Assembly (NCBI GenBank): GCA_963693305.1
Contig: OY855906.1
Coordinates: 14,994,102 to 15,058,101, forward strand
Direction: 5' to 3'
Length of the DNA: 64,000 bases
Source: Meandrina meandrites
Taxonomy: Eukaryota; Cnidaria; Anthozoa; Scleractinia; Meandrinidae
Shown here: positions 47,913 through 58,892 of the stretch, piece after piece
How the letters are laid out: each line of letters starts with the position of its first letter
Numbering within the stretch: position 1 is the first letter of the stretch
Program-made: the position numbers and the translations under genes
The notes under the pieces: generated by a model
Databases searched by the model: none
What the model saw: only the letters and a program-made list of their open reading frames with translations
Told to the model about the DNA's origin: nothing

Positions 47913-48250
47913 ACATGCTGAACGAAGAATATACACTGTGTTTAGCGTGTTTGGGCCCTCACGTTTTTAGAACTAAAAATATACCCTGTGTTTAGCATGT
48001 TTAGGACATTGTTTCAGGCAATCGCGCTTGAAGAACGAAGAATATACATTGTGTTTAGCGTGTTTGGGCTCTCGCAATTTAAGAACGAATAATATACATT
48101 GTGTTTACCGTGTTTGGGCTATCGCGCTTTAAGAACGAAGAATATACAATGCATTTAGCGTGTGGGGCCCTCACGTTTTTCGAACAAAGAATATGCATTG
48201 TGTTTAGCGTGTCTAGGCTCTCATGTTTTAAGAACGAAGATGTTTAGCAT
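47913..48250. repeat. Minisatellite, about 55-bp unit
   Basis: About six imperfect units with the core GAACGAAGAATATACATTGTG followed by TTTAGCGTGTTTGGGC and a TCGCG or TCACG segment. Confidence 0.85.
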
Positions 48251-48351
48251 GTAACAAAGTGTCCAATAACAAGGTGTCCAATAACAAAGTTCACGTGCTG
48301 CGCATGCGTGCGTTCTTTATTTGGTTCCTTGTTGTGGCTAAATACTCCTTG

Positions 48352-48644
48352 GTAAAGTCTGTATACGAGCCTAGGGGCCCATCAGGCCGGAGCTTATCCC
48401 GGTTTCCGTAGCGTGAAGCGACTAGGAGTATTGCTACTCCCCCCTGGATGGGACGCTAGTCCATCGCAGGGTTACCCCCAGCAGTAAATTCGCCGGTACC
48501 CATTTATACACCTGGGTGGAGAGAGGCACTATGAGAGTAAAGTGTCTTGCCCAAGAACACAACGCAGTGCCCCAGCAAGGGCTCGAACCCGGACTGCCCG
48601 ATCCGGAGTCCAGCGCACTAACCATTAGGCCACCGCGCCTCCCA
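48352..48644 (-). mobile_element. tRNA-derived SINE (copy 2)
   Basis: Same family and orientation as 28426-28718, with matching A box, B box and body. The target duplication AAATACTCCTTG lies at 48340-48351 and 48645-48656. Confidence 0.9.
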
Positions 48645-48729
48645 AAATACTCCTTGATACTCCTAAAACCTTCAGCTTCAAGAATAGCTTTTTTGCCTTA
48701 GTGATGATAAGTCCTTAGTAGGCTTCGCT

Positions 48730-48912
48730 TAATCTAATTTTTTTTTTCGAATTTTGTTATACTTATGATTAATTGGTAATAGGACTTTGTGTCGTCCAAT
48801 TCTGTCAGTAATCATACTCGTGATTAAACAAATCGGACTCCCGCTTCGCGATCGTCCGATTTTGTTAATCACTCGTGTGATTACAGACCAAATTACACAC
48901 CAAACTACCATT
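48730..48912. repeat. Hairpin element with ATCGGAC / GTCCGAT core
   Basis: Inverted halves around CGCTTCGCGATCG: AATCGGACTCCCGC against GCGATCGTCCGATT, with flanking GTAATCA/TGATTAC. Non-coding. Confidence 0.6.
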
Positions 48913-49197
48913 ACTTAAAATTTGTAATTTGTTCAGTGTCAAAGACTGTGTTCCAAGGGAGTTCTGTTTGCTGGTTGTTTACAAATTTTGTGCCCTAACT
49001 GTAATGTTTGCTATATTGGCGAAACTATTTGCCCTTTTTCCTCGCGCGTTCATTAGCATCTGTATTTCGATAAGAGGTCTCATGTTTACAAACATCTTCA
49101 GGCCTCAGGCAAATGCAAGAGCTCGTGTTCTGCGGGGTCATTCGCCATCTTGGACTCCGCCGCCACCAAATTCCAAATTAAAGTCAACGAAGCCTTA

Positions 49198-49202
49198 CAT
49201 AT

Positions 49203-49257
<55 letters not shown>

Positions 49258-49335
49258 TTTCTTAAGGTTCCCCAAACAACAAACATTTACAATTAAAAAG
49301 ATAAGATATATAAGAAAAATAAATAATAATAATAA

Positions 49336-49404
<69 letters not shown>
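49198..49404. repeat. (TTTA)n and (ATA)n microsatellites
   Basis: About fifteen TTTA units (49198-49260) and about twenty-five ATA units (49318-49404). The 147-codon open frame through them is an artefact. Confidence 0.95.
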
Positions 49405-49405
<1 letters not shown>

Positions 49406-49941
49406 TAATAATAAAAACTAATGGGAGGATAACAGCAGGGGGAAGCTGAATTCCCATATAAAAACTGTTCTCCTAAATAAAGCTAAAATAAACAAAGAGA
49501 TAAAGCTAGTTACAATTTAATAAACTGGGAGAAGCCCCTTTAAACCAACAACTTCATCATGTCTATTTTTCTCTGCACGTGTTCTAGTGGTACGTGTCAA
49601 TCGATGTATTTATTTAAGTTATTCATGCCATTTCTTGTAACGCCCATTATTTAAAACTTGTATATTAACTTGAATATTGTAACTGACGATGACAGTTAAA
49701 ACTATCGAGACATGCCTTTATAACGGAAAAATGTGTCGTCGTTTTCTTGAAACTTATATGTAGCCTGCTGCTAGCAAGACATTTGGCAAAAAAAGAAAAA
49801 CAAAATAAACGAAAAGCGAACGTTTCGTGTCCAATTAGTCCAATTATCTTAGCTTAGCTTTGTAAACTTTTCTTACTCTGTATCTCTTTTGTGCGATCAG
49901 TTTCCGCTTGAGGTCTTTGCATATTAAGAGGTGCTTGTATT

Positions 49942-50244
49942 ATGGACTCGTTTGCAGAGAAAAAGAGAGCAGCTGCTACGGAACAAACTTCCCACCGAAA
50001 AGGTAAAATTGAACTGAGCGGTTCTGTTCAGTATCTTTACCTTAAAACTGGCCGAGAGCTTAGATCTCCTGGTCCTTGTTGCATCAAATCGATTGCCCTT
50101 TGCGGCGGACATCAGAGCTATTTGCCACTACTAATAGCGAAATTAAACAACTGTTTTTCGGTAAGATATTGTTTTTTTATTTTGAATACTTCTAAAATTT
50201 ATTTTGTTTTCGGCCAGTCCCAAAACTACCGTGAAGCTCTTTAG
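49942..50244 (+). CDS. Array ORF, unit 1 (unrecognised; possible first exon)
   Basis: Starts MDSFAEKKRAAATEQTSHRK. About 73 codons are conserved with unit 3, up to a GTAAGA that could be a donor (NNCFS|). Beyond it the frame runs on to 100 codons but is not conserved. Differences between units are scattered substitutions. No domain is recognised. It may be a real first exon of a gene amplified with the array, or an element ORF. Confidence 0.3.
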   Translation: MDSFAEKKRAAATEQTSHRKGKIELSGSVQYLYLKTGRELRSPGPCCIKSIALCGGHQSYLPLLIAKLNNCFSVRYCFFILNTSKIYFVFGQSQNYREAL

Positions 50245-51593
50245 AATGGCTCAATAAGGCTAGATTTTATAATGTACATACCTCCGTATAGAGAAAAAGT
50301 AATTACGAAATACGAAACTGGTTACATCAGGGCAAGAAAGAAAACTTGATAGTATGATTTTATAATGTCGGTTCGTCATTCTGAAATACTGTTATTTGTT
50401 TGTTTTCTCAATCGACATGGGTTTTCATAGGACCTTCTGGCTCCCTGCTCGGATAGAGTGTGCTTTTAGGCAAGTGCCGGGATATTCATCTTTCCAATAA
50501 AAACACTTTTACTTTTTTAACTTAGAATTTATTGGAAGCGGAGGAAAACAATTCGTTTACCTACCTGAAAGTTAAAAATTTTGTTACGCTAGTTTGGGTT
50601 TAGAAGTTTTTTCCTTTAAAAGTTATGTATTTCTTTAAAGAATGGGTGGTGACTAAAGGCTAGACTTGCTTATGATTTTCGGATGAGATTTTTGGTCAGT
50701 TATTCCTAATTTTTTGAAAAAATAAACAATTTGGGATAATCCCGATAAGTATTTTCATCGAATTGATATTGCACATGCCGGCAAAGGTATAAAATATAAT
50801 CATTGTTAGATTTTCTCTCCACTACGGTACCGAATTGAAAATTATGTGTCAGTGAAATGCTGTTGTTTCAGGTATACACCTTATTGCAATAACGTTGTCA
50901 TAGTAAAAAGAAAAATGAAAAAAAAATATCTGTAGAAATATTAATCGTGTTTGATTTTCGTGCATTTTGAGGCGTTTTGAGACCGTTTCGTCTGGCGAAT
51001 TTCAAATATATCTTGGTAAATGTCTAATTAATTTCTATTTGCCTTTTTTCTTTTTCCTTTTTTTCTATGACAACGTTATTGCAATTAAGTGCATATTCTT
51101 CATACTCAAATGCTTAAACAATAGATCTTTACGGAAATTTGTATTTTGTTTGCGCTTCACCTGCAAGTTTTTTCAAGGAAAGAACTTCTTAATGGATCCG
51201 CTAGTGTGGAAATCACTTAAATGTTGACAATTTCATAATGCATTTTGAATCAAATCCGATTTCGTTCGTTTCATTGCTGGCGTGATTCGAACTTAATGTT
51301 TACGGATAATAAGGCTAAGGTTTGCGATCAATTAAAAAAAAACATAGTTTAACTGGCTGAGGTGTTTGTTTTGTACCGAAATTGCTAATTATTGCTTGAT
51401 TTTTTTTAAAGTTGTAGTAAATTTAATTTGTTGTTTCGAGCGCTCCTTCGGGTGAACCGAAAATCCTGAAAAAAAAAACACCTCGAAAAATCAAGCGTAC
51501 GATGCGATGCAGCGTATTCCAGCTGTAGTATTAGTACATGAGATTCTTGCAACAAACGAGAAATGAACGAAATCTATTTTTTAAGCCAATCGA

Positions 51594-52063
51594 CCCCCCC
51601 CGGGGGGGGTACTCCCCTAAATTTCGGATAGGGGTGTGCCGCGAACGTTTTAAAACCCTGACCCTATCTAAGGATAAAGAACACGAAAATTAATACCCTT
51701 TCTAAGGATAAAGAAAAAGCTGAAAATTGACACCCTATTGAAGGGGAGGAGAAGCATTGCGTGACGACCCAAATAACGGCTAACCGCGCACGGCAAAGCT
51801 CAAATCTTTCAAAATCGCTTTGTTAATACTTAATGACAGATAGTTCAGTTTTAACAGACAATTTTTTTTCGTTTAGCTGGGCGTTTATTTGAGCTGATAG
51901 AATTTAGCTACCCTATCTAAGGATCACACTGGCGCTGGGAACACAACGCCAAAAGAAACAAAAGTGATACCCTATTTAAGGACCGAGAACCTCAAAAACC
52001 ATACCCTATCCCGCGACACATACGTATATAGCCCATATATGGGAGTACCCCCCTCCCCCCGGG
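51594..52063. mobile_element. 470-bp MITE with empty site in the sister unit
   Basis: Ends CCCCCCGGGGGGGGTACTCC and GGGAGTACCCCCCTCCCCCC, with repeated ACCCTATCTAAGGAT-type motifs inside. The unit 2 sequence at about 54985-55010 lacks it (CAATCGACCAGACCAC). AATCG appears on both sides of the insertion. The insertion therefore postdates the array duplication. Confidence 0.85.
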
Positions 52064-52439
52064 AATCGGCCAGACCACTTGAACAAGACAGTCTCTTTTG
52101 TCATGGCAAAATATCGTTTCTTTGGGAGCAAGGTGTCTGTGTGATGCGAGATCAGACTAACGGGTCAATCTTATCAATCGAACTTGGAAGTTATTTAACT
52201 GTTTAATGGATAGAATTCAAACACTCCTAAACTAAAGACAAGTCACCTGGTATTTTTCCGCACAGTTATATCCTTGTAACTAGTGCGAAAGGTACCAAAC
52301 TACTTTGGCTTCTACTGACCGCCCACATAAAAGCTAACTAACTCTGGCAACAGAACTTGAAAATTATTTCTAAAATAAAATCATAGCATTTTGTCGCTCA
52401 TGCAATTATCCTTAAGGTCATAAATTATCAACCTCCGCC

Positions 52440-52995
52440 TAAATCCCATCCCACACATCGCTTATACTTGTGAAGATGCAAACCGAAGCGTTGAACACAA
52501 AACCTCGCTTAACTTTTTACTTTGACTTGTGAACATTCAAACCGCAGGACGCTTTGGACATGAGCCACTATACGCCGTGGTCAAACTTGTGAAGATGCGA
52601 ACCGACGCTGTGAACTTGAAACTTCGCTTAACTTTTTAAGCAAACTTAGAAGCATTGGAACCGACGCTTTGAACATGAAACTTCGCTTAACTTTTTAAGC
52701 AAACTTAGAAGCAATGGAATCGACGCTTTGAACATGAAACTTCGCTTAACTTTTTATTCAAACTTGTGAAGTTGCGAATAGACGCTTTGAACATGAAACC
52801 TTGTTTAACTTTTTGATCAAACTTGTGAACATTCAAACCGACGCTTTGAACATGAAACCTCGCTTAACTTTTTATTCAAACTTGTGAAGATGCGAACGGA
52901 CGCTTTGAACATGAAACCTCACATCATTTTATTAGCAAACTTGTGAACAATCTTTCCGACGCTTTTAACTCAAAACCTCGCTTTTAAGCGAATGA
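52440..52995. repeat. Minisatellite, about 58-bp unit (array unit 1)
   Basis: Imperfect units: CAAACTTGTGAAGATGCGAA, then CCGACGCTTTGAACATGAAA, then CTTCGCTTAACTTTTTA. About nine copies. Confidence 0.88.
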
Positions 52996-53360
52996 AATGT
53001 TAAAACATGAATAAATGTTTTGCGAACGGATGCTTTGCGATGAAACCTCATGAAAACTTCGTCGTGTTTTATCTTTCACTTTTACTGAAAATTTGCTGGC
53101 TCAGGATCAGGGCTCAGCCTAACCAAGAGGAACGTCGACAAGAAATACCGCTAAGAGAAAGACTTCTTGAAACTTAAATGTAGCCTGATGCTAGCAAGAC
53201 ATTTGGCAAAAAAGAAAAACAAAATAAACGAAAAGCGAACGTTTCATTTCCAATTAGTCCAATTAGCTTGGGTTGGCTTTGTAAACTTTTCTTACTCTGT
53301 ATCTCTTTTATGCAATCAGTTTTCTCTTGAAGTCTTTGCATATTAAGAGGTGCTTAGATT

Positions 53361-53482
53361 ATGGACTCGTGTGCAGAGAAAAAGAGAGCAGCTGCTACGG
53401 AACAAACTTCCCACCGAAAAGGTGAAATTGAACTGAACGGTTCTGTTCAGTATCTCTCCCTTAAAAACTGGCCGAGACCTTA
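53361..53482 (+). pseudogene. Array ORF, unit 2, frameshifted
   Basis: Starts MDSCAEKKRAAATEQTSHRK but an extra A in the ACTTAAAAACTGGC region (unit 1 has one A fewer) shifts the frame, giving an early stop after ..SLKNWPRP. Compare the open copies at 49942 and 56412. Confidence 0.4.
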
Positions 53483-55394
53483 GATCTCCTGGTCCTTGTT
53501 GCATCAAATCGATTTACCTTTGCGGCGGACATCAGAGCTATTTGCCACTACTAACAGCGAAATTCAACAACCGTTTCTCGGTAAGAGATTGTTTTTTATT
53601 TTGAATGCTTCTAAAATTTATTTTGTTTTCGGCCAGTCCCAAAACTGCCGTGAAGCTCTTTGGAATGGCTCAATAAGGCTAGATTTTATAATGTACATAC
53701 CTCCGTATAGAGAAAAAGTAATTACGAAATACGAAACTGGTTACATCAGGGCAAGAAAGAAAACTTGATAGTATGATTTTATAATGTCGGTTCGTCATTC
53801 TGAAATACTGTTATTTGTTTGTTTTCTCAATCGACATGGGTTTTCATAGGACCTTCTGGCTCCCTGCTCGGATAGAGTGTGCTTTTAGGCAAGTGCCGGG
53901 ATATTCATCTTTCCAATAAAAACACTTTTACTTTTTTAACTTAGAATTTATTGGAAGCGGAGGAAAACAATTCGTTTACCTACCTGAAAGTTAAAAATTT
54001 TGTTACGCTAGTTTGGGTTTAGAAGTTTTTTCCTTTAAAAGTTATGTATTTCTTTAAAGAATGGGTGGTGACTAAAGGCTAGACTTGCTTATGATTTTCG
54101 GATGAGATTTTTGGTCAGTTATTCCTAATTTTTTGAAAAAATAAACAATTTGGGATAATCCCGATAAGTATTTTCATCGAATTGATATTGCACATGCCGG
54201 CAAAGGTATAAAATATAATCATTGTTAGATTTTCTCTCCACTACCGAATTGAAAATTATGTGAAAATGCTGTTGTTTCAGGTATACACCTAATTGCAATA
54301 ACGTTGTCATATTAAAAAGAAAAATGAAAAAAACATCTGTAGAAATATTAATCGCGTTTGATTTTCGTGCATTTTGAGGCGTTTTGAGACCGTTTCGTCT
54401 GGCGAATTTCAAATATATCTTGGTAAATGTCTAATTAATTCCTATTTGCCTTTTTTCTTTTTCCTTTTTTTCCATGACAACGTTATCGCAATTAAGTGTA
54501 TATTCTTCACACTCAAATGCTTAAACAATAGATCTTTACGGAAATTTGTATTTTGTTTGCGCTTCACCTGCAAGTTTTTTCAAGGAAAGAACTTCTTAAT
54601 GGATCCGCTTAAGTGTGGAAATCACTTAAATGTTGACAATTTCATAATGCATTTTGAATCAAATCCGATATCGCTCGTTTCATTGCTGGCGTGATTCGAA
54701 CTTAATGTTTACGGCTAATAACGCTAAGGTTTGCGATCAATTAAAAAAAAACATAGGTTAACTGGCTGAGGTGTTTGTTTTGTACAGAAATTGTTAATTA
54801 TTGCTTATTTTTTAAAAAAGTTGTAATAAATTTAATTTGTTGTTTCGAGCGCTCGTTCGGTTGAGCCGAAAATCCTAAAAAAAAAACTCGAAAATCAAAC
54901 GTACGATGCGATCCAGCGGATTCCGGTTTTAGTATAAATACATGAGAGTCTTGCAACAAACGAGAAATGAGCGAAATCTATTTTTTAAGACAATCGACCA
55001 GACCACTTGAACAAAACAGTCTCTTTTGTCATGGCAAAATATCGTTTCTTTAGGAGCAAGGTGTCTGTGTGATTCGAGATCAGACTAACGGGTCAATCTT
55101 AGCTATTTATCTGTTTAATGAATAGAATTCAAACACTCCTAAACTAAAGACAAGTCAGCTGTTTTTTTTTCGCACAGTTACATCCTTGTAGCTAGTGCGA
55201 CAGTTATCAAACTACTTTGGCTTCTACTGACTGCCCACATAAAAGCTACTCTGGCAAGAGAACTTGAAAATTATTTCTAAAATGAAAATCATAGCATTTT
55301 GTCGCTAGTTCCAGTTAAGTCGTTTAAAAGTCGCACGTTATCATGCAATTATGCTTAAGGTCATAAATTATCAACCCCCGCCTAAATCCCATCC

Positions 55395-56020
55395 CACACA
55401 TCACTTAACTTTTTATTCATACTTGTGAAGATGCAAACCGAAGCGTTGAACACAAAACCTCGCTTAACTTTTTATTTTGACTTGTGAACATTCAAACCGC
55501 AGGACGCTTTGAACATGAGCCACTATACGCCCTGGTCAAACTTGTGAAGATGCGAACCGACGCTTTGAACTTGAAACTTCGCTTAACTTTTTAAGCAAAC
55601 TTAGGAGCATTGGAACCGACGCTTTGAACATGAAACTTCGCTTAACTTTTTATTCAAACTTGTGAAGTTGCGAATAGACGCTTTGAACATGAAACCTTGC
55701 TGACTGTCCTCGCTTAACTTTTTATTCAAACTTGTGAACATTCGAGCAGCACGACGCTTTGAACACGGACCTCGCTTAACGTTTTATTTAAACTTGTGAA
55801 GATGCGAACCGACGCTTTGAACTTTTTAATGTAAATTTTATTTTTAATAACATTTTTTACTGTAAAGCGCCATGAGCTATGGATATGGCGCTATACAAAT
55901 CTAGTATTATTATTATTATCAAACTTGTGAAGATGCGAACGGACGCTTTGAACATGAAACCTCACATCATTTTATTAGCAAACTTGTGAACAATCTAACC
56001 GACGCTTTTAACTCAAAACC
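55395..56020. repeat. Minisatellite, about 58-bp unit (array unit 2) with insertion
   Basis: Same repeat as 52440-52995, interrupted at about 55823-55918 by a fragment with GTAAAGCGCCATGAGC and GGCGCTATACAAAT followed by (ATT)n, which looks like a SINE tail. That fragment is absent from unit 1. Confidence 0.85.
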
Positions 56021-56411
56021 TCGCTTTTAAGCGAATAAAATGTTAAAACATGAATAAAATGTTTTGCGAAAGGATGCTTTGAACATGAAACCTCATGAAA
56101 ACTTCGTCGTGTTTAATCTTTCACTTTTGCTGAAAATTTGCTGGCTCAGGATCAGGGCTCAGCCTAACCAAGAGGAACGTCGACAAGAAATACCGCTAAG
56201 AGCAAGACTTCTTGAAACTTAAATGTAGCCTGCTGCTAGCAAGACATTTGGCAAAAAAGAAAAACAGAATAAACGAATTCGAAAAGCGAACGTTTCATTT
56301 CCAATTAGTCCGATTAACCCTGGTTGGCTTTTTAAACTTCTCTTACTCTGTATCTCTTTTGTGCAATCAGTTTCCGCTCGAAGTCTTTGCATATTAAGAG
56401 ATGCTTGTATT

Positions 56412-56726
56412 ATGGACTCGTTTGCAGAGAAAAAGAGAGCAGCTGCTACGGAACAAACTTCCCACCGAAAAGGTGAAATTGAACTGAACGGTTCTGTTCA
56501 GTATCTCTACCTTAAAACTGGCCGAGATCTTAGATCTCCTGGTCCTTGTTGCATCAAATCGATTTCCCTTTGCGGCGGACATCAGAGCTATTTGCCACTA
56601 CTTACAGCGAAATTTAATAACCGTTTTTCGGTAAGAGATTGTTTATTATTTTCAATGCGTCTAAAATTTATCTTGTTTTCGGCCAGTCCCAAAACCGCCG
56701 TGAAGCTTGTTAGAATGGCTCAATAA
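56412..56726 (+). CDS. Array ORF, unit 3 (unrecognised; possible first exon)
   Basis: Starts MDSFAEKKRAAATEQTSHRK and stays open for 104 codons. It matches unit 1 through KFNNRFS, where GTAAGAG could be a donor. After that the frames differ because of small indels, which supports the conserved part ending there. Several replacements relative to unit 1 (for example K to E, E to D, C to R) leave it open. Function unknown. Confidence 0.3.
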   Translation: MDSFAEKKRAAATEQTSHRKGEIELNGSVQYLYLKTGRDLRSPGPCCIKSISLCGGHQSYLPLLTAKFNNRFSVRDCLLFSMRLKFILFSASPKTAVKLVRMAQ

Positions 56727-57587
56727 GGCTAGATTTTATAATGTACATACCTCCGTATGGAGAAAAAGTAATTACGAAATACGAAACTGTTTACACCAGG
56801 GCGAGAAACACAACTTCATAGAAGGATTTTATAATGTCTTTTCGTCATTCTAAATACTGTTTTTTGTTTGTTTCCTCTTTTTGACGGTTTAGAAAGGCGT
56901 TTTGATAGCAAATTCTTGCTCCCTTCCTCGGATAGAGTGTGCTTTTAGGCAAGTGCCAGGATATTCATCTTTCCAATAAAAAGTACTATTTCCTTTTTAA
57001 CGTAGAATTCATTATAACCGGAGGTAAACAATCCGTTTACCTACCTGAAAGTTAAAAATTTAGTTACGCTTGTTTGGGTTTTTTGCTTTCAAAATTATGT
57101 ATTTCTTTAAATAATGGGTGATGACTAGGCTAGACTTGCTTAAGATTTTCGGGTGACACTTTCGGTCAGTTATTCCTGAATTGTTGAAAAAACAATTTGA
57201 GATAATCTCGAGAAATATTCTAATCGAATTTATAGTGCCAATGCCGGCAAAGGTATGAAATATAATCATTGTTAGATTTTTTTTCACTACCGAATTGAAA
57301 ATTGTGTGAAAACTGCTGTTGTTTTATGTATGCACCGAATTGCAAAAAAAAAAGGAAAAAGCGAAATAAGAAGTAATTAATTTAATCATCATAGCTGGTA
57401 GCATTTACAGGAGACTCGCGAGTATTTTAAGACAAATTGATTTTCGTGCATTTTGAGGTGTTTTTAGGCCGTTTCGTCAGGCGAATTTCAAATATATCTT
57501 GGTAATGCCTAATTATTCCTATTTGTTTTTTTTTTTCTTTTTGCTTTTTTCTATGACAAGATTATTGCAATTAGGTGTATATTCTTC

Positions 57588-58655
57588 CACCCGTATCTCG
57601 AGATCCAAATGGGTTAAACCCGTCTCTTCTAAATTTAGAACTACGGGTGGCACCCACCTTAGACAATCATCTGTGCCAGCTCGCAAGACAAAAGCTTCAA
57701 GTTTCAGAATTCTGACCAATCATCGTTTAGATTAGAAAATGGCCAGAATAAATTCAAAATGGCGGACGAAGCTTATGGTGCCACATTTATTAAGTGCTTG
57801 ATCCGTTTGAATCCGCCTTTTTGGCTTTCTGCTTTGTTCTTCTCTCAGCTAATCATCAAGGGCTTAAAGCAAATACGTTCAAGAAGAGAGTTTTCGCCTA
57901 GGTCTTAACTAAACTTGGCTGTTAGTTGTATCATAATTGCTATAAAAAGCAGGTATACCTAAGTAAATCGGGTTCTAATTTTAAAATCTCAGCGAGAAAT
58001 GACCCGTCATGATCATTAGCTGACCAAAGTAAGAGTCGATCTGGGACTCTCGATTATTGAAAACGAAGAATGAAGGCTTTTTTAAAAAATTAGTTTTTAC
58101 GTGCGAGCGTGTGCATTACTAAAACCACGGTTCTATATCAATGCCTTTATTTTGAGCGGTTTTGTCCAACATTTGAAGTTTTCGTTCTTACTGTGTCAAG
58201 TCCGGGTGGCGCTTTGACCTGAAAATGTAAATCCTTTGAGTTGATGTCTTAATTACGTACCTTAGTTTACTAAAAGAGAAATAAAATACAGGAGCTCTGG
58301 TCGCATATAAATAGCCATAAATCAAAATGATTGTGTGACAGGCGATACCTCTAGCTGGATTGATTGCAGACTGACATAACACACTTTAGATTCAATAGCA
58401 TGGAAAAAATTTGTATAATGCCACGTGGCAAATGAATTAAATAGCAAAAATGGAGTGTATGATATTGAGACAAAGGGGGATTTAACAGAAAGATTGTCCA
58501 CGTATTACGTTATGTGCCCTTATCATGACTCAATCGTATGAACTTTAAAAAACGGAAATCCCCCGGGGACAGATGATTGTCTAAGGTGGGTGCCACCCGT
58601 AGTTCTAAATTTAGAAGAGACGGGTTTAACCCATTTGGATCTCGAGATACGGGTG
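57588..58655. mobile_element. Recent 1.07-kb DNA transposon with 87-bp perfect TIRs
   Basis: TIRs begin CACCCGTATCTCGAGATCCA and are identical over 57588-57674 and the right end. The target duplication ATTCTTC lies at 57581-57587 and 58656-58662. Sister array units show the empty site (ATATTCTTCATACTC at about 51096 in unit 1). No transposase ORF, so non-autonomous. The perfect TIRs argue for recent insertion. Confidence 0.88.
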
Positions 58656-58892
58656 ATTCTTCATACTCAAATGCTTAAATAATAGATCTTTACGGAATCG
58701 AAATTTGCATTTCGTTTGTACTTCACCTGCAAGTTCACTCAAGGAAAGAACTCCTTAATGGATCCGCTTAAGTGTGGAAATCACAGTAGTTTGCGTTACC
58801 TAGTTTGAAGAGAAGCAAAAACAGCTCGCTTGAAGCAATCTCTTGTCCGAACAGCGGAGAATTTGCTGGAAGTTTTTTGATCGACATTTTTA

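Larger units (their letters stand above)
49746..57587. repeat. Tandem array of three roughly 3-kb units
   Basis: Units begin CTTGAAACTTATATGTAGCC (or TTAAATG) at 49746, 53165 and 56211. Unit 1 is 3419 bp, including a 470-bp transposon. Unit 2 is 3046 bp. Unit 3 is interrupted at 57587 by a transposon and resumes at 58656-58790. Units 1 and 2 are nearly identical over long runs (50250-51230 against 53670-54640), while unit 3 is more diverged. Each full unit holds a short ORF near its start and a minisatellite near its end. Confidence 0.92.

Noticed and set aside
48929..49372. 147-codon plus-strand open frame
   Set aside because: Its second half is translated TTTA and ATA microsatellite, with no motif in the first half.
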